Assembly: GCA_017535925.1 (NCBI GenBank)
Contig: JAFXTD010000062.1
Coordinates: 34,081-98,080, forward strand
DNA length: 64,000 nt
DNA from: Selenomonadaceae bacterium
Lineage (GTDB): Bacteria; Bacillota; Negativicutes; Selenomonadales; Selenomonadaceae
Direction: 5' to 3'
Positions 1 through 8,401 of this stretch are shown piece after piece; within the stretch, counting starts at the first letter, position 1; every line of letters begins with the position of its first letter. Position numbers and translations under genes: made by a program. Under the pieces are notes generated by a model, which was given only the letters and a program-made list of their open reading frames with translations, was not told where the DNA came from and searched no databases.

Positions 1-905
1 CCTACGAAGACTTCATGAGCGCAGTCGGTTACGGCGCGATTATGGGCTTGCTGAAAAATTACGAGGTCATTAATCCTTTCGTCAGCGCGACCAATGATTC
101 ACTCAACCGCCTCAAGCCCGGTTTCGAGGCTCCTGTTTGTATCGTGACTTCGCTCGGACATACGCCCAAAATTCCAAGCCGCAACCGCACGATTTTGGCG
201 GGACTGATTCGCGACTTGAAAAATCCGATGGCGACCCGTTTTGAACTTCGCGCCTGCAATCCTTACACGAATACTTATCTGGTTTTGGCGGCGGCGTATT
301 CGGCGATACTTGACGGAATTCGTGCAACGCTTGACCGCTCGGCAGTCGATTTGCTGACTGAACTTAGCAAGAAGGCGGGGCAAGACGGTTTCTATTTGGA
401 AAAGAGCCGCGCCTATCGCAGCGAGCAAGATGTTTTCGAGGACTACACCGCCGAAGAACGCGATAATCTTTTCGGCGCACCGCCCGCCACCGTTTGGGAG
501 AACATGTCCGCTTTCGAGAAATATCCCGCTAAAGTTCGTGTCATCACGGCAGGCGGCGCACTTCGCCCGCAAATTATCAAGTCGTTCAGAGAAGGCGCAT
601 TGCTTCGCTGGAAAACGGAAATCATCGCCCGTATCTTGCCCGAAATGCGCAACATTGTCCGCAAAGCGAAACTTATCGAAAGCGATTCACGCACCGACCA
701 AGACTCTTACAACTGGAACAAAATCAAAGATGTTCGAGCTCTGCTTGCCAAAGACTCAATCGACAAAAAATCTCTCTTCACCCGTTTGACCAACGCGCTT
801 ACCGAGGGCGACTACGCGACTGCATCCAAATTGCAGGTTGAAATGTACGACAAGATCGAGGAGCTCAAACAACTCTACGATGCATATGTCAAGAACAACA
901 TTTGA
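1..905 (+). CDS. Glutamine synthetase, C-terminal part (5' end outside window)
   Basis: The reading frame is open from the first base and stops at 903-905, so only the last 301 residues or so are seen. Glutamine synthetase makes glutamine from glutamate, ammonia and ATP in the cytosol. The recognisable catalytic-domain stretch runs NDSLNRLKPGFEAP, then IPSRNRT, then FELRACNPYTNTYLVLAAA, which matches the glutamate/ATP-binding C-terminal half of the family (NxxKRLxPGYEAP, RxELRxxDPxxNPYL). About 170 residues follow that block, longer than in ordinary GlnA, and they end in a charged helical tail (KLQVEMYDKIEELKQLYDAY), so this is a long variant. The next gene starts 60 bases downstream on the same strand and encodes glutamate synthase, so this is the GS half of a GS-GOGAT operon. 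Subtype (I or III) cannot be settled from the fragment. Confidence 0.88.
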   Translation, partial: YEDFMSAVGYGAIMGLLKNYEVINPFVSATNDSLNRLKPGFEAPVCIVTSLGHTPKIPSRNRTILAGLIRDLKNPMATRFELRACNPYTNTYLVLAAAYSAILDGIRATLDRSAVDLLTELSKKAGQDGFYLEKSRAYRSEQDVFEDYTAEERDNLFGAPPATVWENMSAFEKYPAKVRVITAGGALRPQIIKSFREGALLRWKTEIIARILPEMRNIVRKAKLIESDSRTDQDSYNWNKIKDVRALLAKDSIDKKSLFTRLTNALTEGDYATASKLQVEMYDKIEELKQLYDAYVKNNI

Positions 906-964
906 AATTTTTTCGGGGGCAGTCGGTCGGAAACCTTCTGCCCTTTTTGTTTGGAGGATTTGAA

Positions 965-2065
965 ATGTGCAGAATAGGAGCCGTTAAAAGCAAAAAGCCC
1001 GTCTACCCGTCGACGGCACTGCGTTTGATGTTGCCGCAGCAGGAAGGGCACGACAATTCTGGCTTTGCAATGGTCATGCAAGATTTGGCGGGAGTTTTCT
1101 CGCTTTACAAGGATAAGCCGCTGTTGTCAATGGCATGCACGAAAAAAGGAGCGCGGCTCGTCGAAGATTATCTTGCGGCTCAAAATTTTGTCAAAATGGC
1201 GGAGTGGTTGCCCGTCCCCAACAAACAAAAAGGCTTGGACATTCAAACCATGCCTTACTACATTTTTCGGAACTACGATTATCCCGAACATATTACCGAC
1301 GCCGAGGAGCGCGAAGCTCTTTTGCTTGATACGCGGCTTGAGTTGAGAAAAATTTTGACCGAATCGGATCAAGGTTACGTTTACTCTTTCTGGCCTGACG
1401 TGCTGACTTTGAAAGAAATCGGCGACCCGCGCGACATTGCGACTTACTTCCGGTTGTGGGACGACAACGAAACTTTGCTTGCAAAAAATATAATCGTCCA
1501 GTGTCGGCAGAATACAAATTATAAAATCGTTCGCTATGCCGCGCATCCTTTCTTCCTGCAAGGCTACACCCTCTGCGCGAACGGCGAAAACACTTTCTAC
1601 ACGAAGAACAAAGAGTTCCAGAAAAATCTTCATCGCGGCTACATCGGCTTTGAATCGGATTCGCAAAATTTTTTGTACACGTTGCATTACGTCCTGCACG
1701 AGCTGAAGTGGTCGATACCCTACTACAAGCACGTGATAACCCCGTTGCCTTTTGCCGAAATTGCCCGGCGTCCCGACCGAGAAATTTTGCTGTCGATTCG
1801 TCAATCGCTGGCGCATTTGGAAATTAACGGACCGAACACGATAATAGCCGGCTTGCCCGACGGAAGAATGATGACTTGTTGCGATTCAAAAAAATTGCGC
1901 CCCGTTGTCGTCGGCGGCGACGATACCACCATTGCAATTTCTTCCGAAGTCTGCGGCATAAATGAAATTTTGCCCGAAAGAAACATGGAGCGCGACATTT
2001 ACCCGAACGAACGCGAGGTCGTCGTGATTGATAATGATTTGGGGGTGACGAGATGGAAGCAATGA
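965..2065 (+). CDS. Glutamate synthase glutamine amidotransferase subunit (class II GATase)
   Basis: Predicted 366 residues. ATG 965 is chosen because GGAGG lies 7 bases upstream and because it places the nucleophile Cys at position 2 (MCRIGAVKSK), as class II (Ntn-type) glutamine amidotransferases require after removal of Met1. The domain hydrolyses glutamine and hands ammonia to the FMN subunit. The motif EGHDNSGFAMVMQDL is the equivalent of the QxRGxxSAG/Gln-binding region. In ordinary bacterial GltB this domain is fused to the FMN and GXGXG parts; here it is a separate gene, as in archaeal-type glutamate synthases and the GlxB/C/D proteins. The end overlaps the start of the FMN subunit gene (ATG 2053 or 2062), so translation is probably coupled. 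Confidence 0.85.
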   Translation: MCRIGAVKSKKPVYPSTALRLMLPQQEGHDNSGFAMVMQDLAGVFSLYKDKPLLSMACTKKGARLVEDYLAAQNFVKMAEWLPVPNKQKGLDIQTMPYYIFRNYDYPEHITDAEEREALLLDTRLELRKILTESDQGYVYSFWPDVLTLKEIGDPRDIATYFRLWDDNETLLAKNIIVQCRQNTNYKIVRYAAHPFFLQGYTLCANGENTFYTKNKEFQKNLHRGYIGFESDSQNFLYTLHYVLHELKWSIPYYKHVITPLPFAEIARRPDREILLSIRQSLAHLEINGPNTIIAGLPDGRMMTCCDSKKLRPVVVGGDDTTIAISSEVCGINEILPERNMERDIYPNEREVVVIDNDLGVTRWKQ

Positions 2066-3678
2066 AAGTTCAAGACTTGGCGATTAATGATTTGCCGTGG
2101 AAGATTGAATACAATGCCGAGCGTTGCACAATGTGCGGCAGTTGCGTTGCGTCTTGCACCTTCAAGGCGATTAAGGTTGAAGTTCAGCGCAAGTCAATCA
2201 CGCTCTCCGAAGCAAATCAACCCGAACCGATTCACCGTCAACTTGCTTTGCCCGTTATCAAACAGGTTGCCGATATTAATTGCGCGTGTCGAGGTTGCGG
2301 CATGTGCGAAAGAGTTTGTCCGAACAATGCAATTCGCGCCGTGAGGAATCCCGATAACCGCAGGAATTTGCTTTTCAATCGACCGATTAAGCGCGGCGGC
2401 AGAACGAACTTAAACGCGCAACGGACGCTGGATAAAATTATCGTCGGCAGAATTTCGCAAATGACAGACCCGTCGCTTGATTCGATTCGCCACACTTTTG
2501 ATATACGCTCGCCGCTCGGAAGAGTCCTCTCGCCGAAAGAATTGCCCATGATTATGGAAGGCGGCAAACTCGTCATGACGAAGACAACACCGCCGGTGCG
2601 CTGGATTTATCCTCTGATTTTTTCGGATATGTCAATCGGTGCGCTGTCGACCAGAGCTTGGGAGGCGGTTGCAATGGCGGCGGCTTATCTCAATGAAAAA
2701 TGCGGTTTGCCCGTGCGAATGAGTTCCGGCGAAGGCGGCATGCCCGTCAAACTTTTGGAGTCGGAGTATCTGAAATATTTCATCATACAAATTGCGTCGG
2801 GGCATTTCGGCTGGAACAGAATCATAAAAGCGATGCCGCGAATGAAAGTCGACCCGGCAGGCGTGCTGATAAAAATCGGTCAAGGAGCCAAGCCCGGTGA
2901 CGGCGGGTTACTTCAAGCGGAAAAAGTCGCGCCTCATGTCCAAGCAATTCGCGGCGTGCCCAAAGCAACTTTATCCTCGCCGCCCAATCATCAAGGACTT
3001 TACTCAATCGAAGAATCCGTTCAGAAAATGCATTTGTCTTTGAACGCAGCGTTCGGCTTCCGTGTTCCCGTTGCCATAAAATGCGCGGCGTCTTCAACTT
3101 CGGTCTCGGTCTACAACAATCTTTTGCGCGATCCGTACAAAATTTGCGGCGGCTTTTTTATCGACGGCATACAAGGCGGTACGGGTGCTGCCAATGAAAT
3201 TTCTCTCGACCACACAGGTCATCCCGTCGTGTCGAAAATTCGCGATTGCTACCTCGCGGCGATTGAGCAAGGTGCTCAAGGACAAATTCCTCTTTACGGC
3301 GGCGGCGGTATCGGTATGACCGGCAACGCGGCGGCTGACGCTTTCAAAATGATTTGCCTCGGTGCGAACGGAGTTTTCTGCGGAAAAATTCTGATTCAAC
3401 TGCTCGGCTGTGTCGGCAACGAACAAGGTCGCTGCAACGCTTGCAACACCGGCAAATGTCCGACGGGAATTTGTACGCAGAATCCTCGATTGGTTAAGCG
3501 GCTTGACGTTGATAAAGGTGCTCAAAAAATCGTCGACTACGTGCTTGCTTTCGACGCCGAATTAAGAAAGTTAATGGCTCCAATCGGCAACAGCTCACTG
3601 CCCGTCGGCAGAAGTGATGCGCTCGTTTCGACCGATAAAGCCATTGCCGATAAGCTCGGCATTCAATACGTTTGCTGA
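2053..3678 (+). CDS. Glutamate synthase FMN/iron-sulfur subunit (archaeal-type GltB2)
   Basis: Predicted 541 residues. It makes glutamate from 2-oxoglutarate and ammonia on FMN. The N-terminus has ferredoxin-type clusters (CTMCGSCVASC near residue 25 and CACRGCGMCERVCP near residue 77). The rest is the FMN-binding glutamate synthase barrel, with SSGEGGM, KIGQGAKPGDGG, the DGIQGGTGAA loop and YGGGGIGMTGNAAADA. A Cys-rich C-terminal loop (GRCNACNTGKCPTGICTQ) matches the 3Fe-4S site. Two starts are possible: ATG 2053 behind GGGGGTGACGAG, or ATG 2062, whose ATGA overlaps the upstream stop. The amidotransferase subunit lies upstream and the GXGXG/GltD subunit downstream. Confidence 0.9.
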   Translation: MEAMKVQDLAINDLPWKIEYNAERCTMCGSCVASCTFKAIKVEVQRKSITLSEANQPEPIHRQLALPVIKQVADINCACRGCGMCERVCPNNAIRAVRNPDNRRNLLFNRPIKRGGRTNLNAQRTLDKIIVGRISQMTDPSLDSIRHTFDIRSPLGRVLSPKELPMIMEGGKLVMTKTTPPVRWIYPLIFSDMSIGALSTRAWEAVAMAAAYLNEKCGLPVRMSSGEGGMPVKLLESEYLKYFIIQIASGHFGWNRIIKAMPRMKVDPAGVLIKIGQGAKPGDGGLLQAEKVAPHVQAIRGVPKATLSSPPNHQGLYSIEESVQKMHLSLNAAFGFRVPVAIKCAASSTSVSVYNNLLRDPYKICGGFFIDGIQGGTGAANEISLDHTGHPVVSKIRDCYLAAIEQGAQGQIPLYGGGGIGMTGNAAADAFKMICLGANGVFCGKILIQLLGCVGNEQGRCNACNTGKCPTGICTQNPRLVKRLDVDKGAQKIVDYVLAFDAELRKLMAPIGNSSLPVGRSDALVSTDKAIADKLGIQYVC

Positions 3679-3690
3679 AGAGGTCGACAA

Positions 3691-4317
3691 ATGAACGAAT
3701 ACAAAATCATAGACGAAAAAAATTGGCAACGTGCTGCTCACTGCGCGATTTTCAGAAATTGTATCGAGCCGAATTTTTGCGTGACGTTTGAAGTTGACGT
3801 GACAAATTTTTACAGGAAAGTTAAAGAGCAAAATTTATCGTTCACGCTGTCGATGGTTTATGCGGTTTGCAAATGCGGCAACGAAATTGAAAATTTTCGC
3901 TACAGATTTGTTGACGATGCGATTGTTTTGTTTGACAAAATTGATACGGCGTTCACGTGGCTGAATTTGGAAACTGAACTGTTCAAAGTCGTTAATGTGC
4001 CGCTGTCGGATAATCTTCAAAGTTACGTCGAACTCGCCAAGAAAACGGCTGAAAGTCAAGCCGAATATTTCATCGCGCCGCTCGGCAATGATGTTTTTCA
4101 ATGTTCGCCAATGCCTTGGGTGACGTACCTGCATATTTCGCACACCAATTCCGGCAAAAAAGACAATGCAACGCCGCTGTTCGACTGGGGAAAATTTCGC
4201 GCCGTTAATGGAAAATTATTGATGCCGCTGTCGGTTCAAGTGCACCATTCATTTGTTGACGGCTTACACGTCGGAAAATTTGCGGACAGACTTCAAAGCT
4301 ACTTGGACGGCTTGTGA
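3691..4317 (+). CDS. Chloramphenicol acetyltransferase-family protein
   Basis: Predicted 208 residues, the usual length for trimeric CAT enzymes, which move acetyl from acetyl-CoA to the 3-hydroxyl of chloramphenicol. The catalytic motif HHSFVDGLHVG (about residue 188) keeps the active-site His and the structural Asp of the family HHxxxDGxH signature, and PWVTYLHIS matches the conserved PWxxF segment. AGAGGTCGACAA lies before ATG 3691, only 12 bases after the glutamate synthase FMN gene, and the next operon gene starts 18 bases after its stop. It therefore sits inside the GOGAT operon. Codon use resembles the neighbours. It may be a real resistance enzyme or an acyltransferase with another substrate; many chromosomal CAT-like proteins are untested. 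Confidence 0.8.
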   Translation: MNEYKIIDEKNWQRAAHCAIFRNCIEPNFCVTFEVDVTNFYRKVKEQNLSFTLSMVYAVCKCGNEIENFRYRFVDDAIVLFDKIDTAFTWLNLETELFKVVNVPLSDNLQSYVELAKKTAESQAEYFIAPLGNDVFQCSPMPWVTYLHISHTNSGKKDNATPLFDWGKFRAVNGKLLMPLSVQVHHSFVDGLHVGKFADRLQSYLDGL

Positions 4318-4334
4318 TTTGGGAGAGATTAGGA

Positions 4335-6659
4335 ATGTTAAAAATTACCACGATAAAAAACAACGAGCGTATGTCGACGCAAGACCTTTTGCTGATGATT
4401 GAAGCGGCTGTCAAAGCGGGCGAAACCGATTTTGAGATTGCGGCTTCAGGTCAACACGACATTGGCGGTCCTTTGTGGCACCCCGAAGGCAAGACGTTGA
4501 ATTTTCACGTGACAAACGCCGGTCAACGCGTCGGCTCGATGTGCTTGCCCAACACCGAAATTATCGTTGAAGGTTCGACTTCGGCTGATGTCGGTTGGCT
4601 CAATTCCGGCGGCATTATCACCGTCAAAGGCGACGTGGGCGACACGGCAGGGCATTGCTCAAGCGGCGGAAAAATTTATATCGGCGGGCGCGCAGGCACT
4701 CGAACGGGTTCGCTTATGAAACATGATCCGCTTTACGAGGAGCCGGAACTTTGGGTTCTTAAAAACGTCGGAAGTTTTTCTTTTGAATTCATGGGCGGCG
4801 GAAGAGCTGTCGTTTGCGGCGTCGATTGCGAAAATTTTTCTTCCGTGCTGGGCGAAAGAGCTTGTGTCGGCATGGTCGGCGGCGTTGTCTACGTGCGCGG
4901 AAAAATTTCCGATTACCCCGATGATATTTTGTGTCTTGAGCTTGATTCTGATGACGTTGCTTTTCTCAAGAGCGGCATGAATCATTTTCTTAACGCCGTT
5001 GAAAAATCCGAACTGATTGCCGAGCTTAGCGACTGGCGCGAATGGAAAAAACTTCGTCCGCTGACTTTCGAGGAGAAGAAGCCGCAAGTTTTGCCCGACC
5101 TTGCCGCGTTCAGAAAAAATGATTGGGTTAAGGGCGGAATTTTTTCTGACGTTGCCGACGACGATTTCACCGTTTTGAATACAGTCAATCGCGGGCTTTA
5201 TCGGTTGCGTGTGCCGACTTGGGACAATGCAAAATTTTCCGCGCCGTGTCAATTTTTTTGCCCGACGGGTATTCCGACTCAAAAGCGGCTGGCTCTCTTG
5301 CGTCAAGGCAAAATTGAAGAGGCTTTAAAGCTCGTCTTGAAGTACACGCCGTTTCCGGGCTCGGTCTGCGGAACACTTTGCCCGAATCCCTGCATGGAAG
5401 GTTGCACGCGTTCCACGATTGACGAGGCGATTAAAATCGACGAACTTGGTTTGCAATCGGCTTATGTTGAAGTCGACCCTCCGAAAATTTCAAGCGGCAA
5501 GCAAGTCGGAATAATCGGCGGAGGCGTTGCGGGCTTGTCGGCGGCTTGGCAGTTGCGATTGCTCGGACACTCTGTCACGGTTTACGACGACGCAAATCAA
5601 ATCGGCGGCAAACTCGCCCAAGTCATTCCTCATTCCCGCATGCCTCAAGAACTTTTGCAAACTGAATTGAATCGCATTGAAAAAATCGGCGTCAAGTTCG
5701 TGACGGGTTGCAAAGTTGATGCCGCGAAGTTCAATCAAATTTGCGATACAAATGATGCGGTTTTGGTTGCCGTTGGCGGACACAAAGCTCGATATTTTAA
5801 TTGGGAAGGAGCAGAGCTTTTGACGCACGGCATTGAATTTTTGAAGGCGATCAATCGCGGCGAAAAACCTCACGTCGGAAAAAAAGTTGTCGTTATCGGC
5901 GGCGGCAATTCCGGCATGGACGTTGCGACTTCCGCTTACGAACAGGGCGCAGAAAGTGTCGTTGTCGTCGATGTCGTCAAGCCCGCTGCGTTTGCAAAAG
6001 AAATTCGGCGGCTTGAAGACTTCGGCGGCAAAATCGTTTGGCCGTTCGTGACAAAAAAAATCACCGCCGACGGAATTTTTTCGGACGACGACAGATTCAT
6101 TGCGGCTGACCAAGTTATCGTTTCAATCGGCGAAGCTCCCGTGCTTGACTTCCTGCCCGAAGTAAAAAAATTCCGTGATTGGCTCGTGCCCGACGTTGAG
6201 AAAAAAATTTTGCCGAAAGTTTTTGCGGCGGGCGACGTGATTAAGCCCGGCAGATTGACTGACGCAATAGGCGATGCAAGGTTGACCGCGCTGATGATGA
6301 ATCAATTCTTGCGCGGCGAAAAAATTTCTCCGTTGCCCGCGAAAAAAATCATTCCCGCCGAAAATCTTTCCAAAAAATTTTTCGAGAAGTGTCATCATTG
6401 CGACCTGCCCGACCCCATGCACGAACATTTACGTTGCGTTTCCTGCGGCACATGTCGCGATTGCAAAATGTGTTTAAACTCTTGTCCCGAAAAGGCAATT
6501 TCGCGCATTGAACTTTCCGACGGCTCGTGGCAATATATAAGTGACGAATCAAAATGCATCGGCTGCGGAATTTGCGCCGGCGTCTGTCCTTGCGGCGTCT
6601 GGAACATGAGCGACAACCCGAAAGAAATTTCCATGTACAGACTTTACAACGCAGGGTGA
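4335..6659 (+). CDS. Glutamate synthase GXGXG domain fused to GltD-like FAD/NAD(P)H oxidoreductase
   Basis: Predicted 774 residues. Residues 1-240 or so form the glycine-rich GXGXG beta-helix (GSTSADVGWLNSGG, GDVGDTAGHCSSGGKIYIGG), normally the C-terminus of the large GltB subunit. From about 300 it is GltD-like: CQFFCPTGIPTQ and CGTLCPNPCMEGCTR cluster ligands, an FAD Rossmann motif VGIIGGGVAGLSAAW near 391, and a NAD(P)H motif VVVIGGGNSGMD near 516. Residues from about 699 carry a two-cluster ferredoxin (CVSCGTCRDCKMCLNSCP and CIGCGICAGVCPCGVW). The protein would take electrons from NAD(P)H or ferredoxin and feed the FMN subunit. ATG 4335 has GGGAGA upstream; an earlier in-frame GTG at 4314 overlaps the CAT stop and has no good site. 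The fusion plus C-terminal ferredoxin is a variant layout. Confidence 0.87.
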   Translation: MLKITTIKNNERMSTQDLLLMIEAAVKAGETDFEIAASGQHDIGGPLWHPEGKTLNFHVTNAGQRVGSMCLPNTEIIVEGSTSADVGWLNSGGIITVKGDVGDTAGHCSSGGKIYIGGRAGTRTGSLMKHDPLYEEPELWVLKNVGSFSFEFMGGGRAVVCGVDCENFSSVLGERACVGMVGGVVYVRGKISDYPDDILCLELDSDDVAFLKSGMNHFLNAVEKSELIAELSDWREWKKLRPLTFEEKKPQVLPDLAAFRKNDWVKGGIFSDVADDDFTVLNTVNRGLYRLRVPTWDNAKFSAPCQFFCPTGIPTQKRLALLRQGKIEEALKLVLKYTPFPGSVCGTLCPNPCMEGCTRSTIDEAIKIDELGLQSAYVEVDPPKISSGKQVGIIGGGVAGLSAAWQLRLLGHSVTVYDDANQIGGKLAQVIPHSRMPQELLQTELNRIEKIGVKFVTGCKVDAAKFNQICDTNDAVLVAVGGHKARYFNWEGAELLTHGIEFLKAINRGEKPHVGKKVVVIGGGNSGMDVATSAYEQGAESVVVVDVVKPAAFAKEIRRLEDFGGKIVWPFVTKKITADGIFSDDDRFIAADQVIVSIGEAPVLDFLPEVKKFRDWLVPDVEKKILPKVFAAGDVIKPGRLTDAIGDARLTALMMNQFLRGEKISPLPAKKIIPAENLSKKFFEKCHHCDLPDPMHEHLRCVSCGTCRDCKMCLNSCPEKAISRIELSDGSWQYISDESKCIGCGICAGVCPCGVWNMSDNPKEISMYRLYNAG

Positions 6660-6703
6660 CAGAATTTTTTTTACCCCTACAAAAATTTGATTGAGGTGCC
6701 ACA

Positions 6704-7359
6704 ATGAACGTTATCGCCGTCAGCGGCAGTCCGCGAAAAAATCGGAATACCGAAAAAATGCTCGCCGAGGCTTTGAGCGGTTCGGCAACGCAAGGAGCTC
6801 AAACCAAACTTATTCGCCTTTACGACTTGAACTTCAAAGGTTGTAAAAGCTGTTTGGCTTGCAAAAGAATCGGTGCTCAACGTAAATATGTTTTGTCAAA
6901 GATGACTTGTCGCCCGTTCTTGAAGAATTGAGCAATGCCGACGCTCTCATTTTCGGTTCACCGATTTATTTCATGGAATTGACCGGCGTCATGCACTCTT
7001 GTCTTGAAAGATTTTATTTTCCCTACGTGACTTACAGCGCGGAGCAACAAACCTTTTTCAAACGTAAGTTGCCAATCGCTTTCATTTATACCATGAACGT
7101 CACACAAGATTGGCTTCAGAAAATGCCGATTGCCAATCGTTTTGCCGAAGTCACGAAAGAACTTTTTGGCGTCGAACCGGAAATTGTCTGTGCTTACAAC
7201 ACTTGGCAATATCCCGACTACGAAAAATTTGAGCACGGTATTTTTTCCGTCGAGCAGAAGAAACATCATCGCGAGGAAAATTTTCCAAAAGAATTGGCGA
7301 CCGCCAAACAACTCGGCATATCTTTGGTGCAAAAGGTAAATCAAATAAATAACCAATGA
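6704..7359 (+). pseudogene. Flavodoxin-fold NAD(P)H-dependent FMN reductase, frameshifted
   Basis: The first frame starts at ATG 6704 behind GAGGTG and gives MNVIAVSGSPRKNRNTEKML, the FMN-phosphate loop of the family, then FKGCKSCLACKRIG, a Cys pair typical of iron-sulfur flavoprotein relatives. It ends early at 6931. The rest of the domain (DDLSPVLEELSNADALIFGSPIYF, then FYFPYVTYS) continues in another frame to 7359. Reading the second frame back gives CFVKDDLSPVLEEL, so a missing single base near 6885-6905 restores one protein of about 218 residues. It is either a recent pseudogene or an assembly error; nothing else in the gene looks decayed. Confidence 0.75.
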
Positions 7360-7421
7360 ATTTTTCGCGCTTGCAGGGCGGCAGCATTGAATAACTGCAG
7401 GTCAATAATTAATCGTCAAAC

Positions 7422-7457
7422 AAAAAATCCCTTCGGCAAAAGTCGAAGTTTTTTTGT
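7422..7457 (+). terminator. Rho-independent terminator after the reductase pseudogene
   Basis: CTTCG and CGAAG form a stem around an eight-base loop, flanked by an A run on the left and TTTTTTT on the right, so A-T pairs extend the stem and either strand could terminate. It separates the nitrogen genes from the lactate operon. Confidence 0.6.
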
Positions 7458-7520
7458 TGTCGAAGCGAAAATTTTTTCTTGCTTGAATTTACCGACCGCC
7501 CTTAATCCGAATCGGCACTG

Positions 7521-7549
7521 TTGAATTAAAAAAATTTAAAGGGTAAAAT
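7521..7549 (+). promoter_or_regulatory. Sigma-A-type promoter of the lactate operon
   Basis: TTGAAT (7521-7526), a 17-base spacer and TAAAAT (7544-7549) fit a housekeeping promoter. The predicted start of transcription is near 7556, about 40 bases before the EtfB start. No regulator gene or clear operator palindrome is seen next to it. Confidence 0.7.
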
Positions 7550-7597
7550 AATGCCATGAACTTTTACGTGGAAAATAATTTTGACAGGAGAGCAATG

Positions 7598-8389
7598 ATG
7601 GAAATTTTAGTGTGCATTAAACAAGTTCCCGGCTCAAACAAAGTGGAAGTTGATCCCGTGACCGGCGTTTTGAAACGCACCGGCGCAGATGCAAAAATGA
7701 ATCCCTACGACCTCTTTGCATTGGAAACGGGACTTCGGCTCCGTGAAAAGTATGGCGGAAATGTCAGCGTCTTGACTATGGGACCGCCTCAAGCTGCTGC
7801 CATTCTCTACGAAGCTTTTGCAATGGGCGCGGATAAGGGCGGACTTATCACCGACAGAAAATTTGGCGGCTCGGATGTTCTTGCCACAAGCTACACTCTT
7901 TCGCAAGGCATTCGCAAATTCGGCAAGTTCGACGTTATAATTTGCGGTCTTCAGACCACTGACGGCGATACCGCTCAAGTCGGTCCCGAAGTTTCGGAAA
8001 TGCTCGGCATACCCTGCGTGTGCAATGTTCATGCCATCGACAAGGCGGAAGACGATTATATAATTGTCGATATGGAAATGAGCGAAGACATTGAAAAGTT
8101 GAAGGTTCCTTTCCCGTGTCTTATCACCGTTCAAAAAGATATTTACGAGCCGCGACTGCCTTCCTACAAAAAGCAAAAGGCAACGGCGAACAGAGAAATC
8201 AATCGCTATTCGCTGAACGACATGGAAGATAAAAACGAAAAGCATTACGGGCTTGACGGCTCGCCGACCAACGTTCAAAGAATCTTTCCGCCGACTTCCG
8301 ATAAAGTTCAGGAAACGTGGACGGGTTCCGGCGAAGATTTATCCGAACGAATTTATGACGCGTTAAAGAAAATGAAATTCACTGCTTGA
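7598..8389 (+). CDS. etfB: Electron transfer flavoprotein beta subunit (lactate dehydrogenase partner)
   Basis: Predicted 263 residues. EtfB binds the bifurcating FAD and NAD(H) in the Etf heterodimer. MEILVCIKQVPG at the N-terminus, NPYDLFALETGLRL, SVLTMGPPQA and GLQTTDGDTAQVGPEVSEMLG are family signatures. ATG 7598 is preferred: AGGAG is 7 bases upstream, whereas ATG 7595 would leave only 4. EtfA follows 12 bases after the stop, then an FAD lactate dehydrogenase. The same order occurs in the lctBCD operon of Acetobacterium woodii, where the complex oxidises lactate with NAD+ by using reduced ferredoxin (electron confurcation). That role is inferred here from gene order and the EtfA cluster domain. 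Confidence 0.92.
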   Translation: MEILVCIKQVPGSNKVEVDPVTGVLKRTGADAKMNPYDLFALETGLRLREKYGGNVSVLTMGPPQAAAILYEAFAMGADKGGLITDRKFGGSDVLATSYTLSQGIRKFGKFDVIICGLQTTDGDTAQVGPEVSEMLGIPCVCNVHAIDKAEDDYIIVDMEMSEDIEKLKVPFPCLITVQKDIYEPRLPSYKKQKATANREINRYSLNDMEDKNEKHYGLDGSPTNVQRIFPPTSDKVQETWTGSGEDLSERIYDALKKMKFTA

Positions 8390-8401
8390 CGGGAGGACAT
8401 C

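Noticed and set aside
7360..7420. Possible riboswitch or regulator site before the lactate promoter
   Set aside because: Only a short CTGCAG-type match and AT-rich sequence were found; no conserved fold could be recognised.
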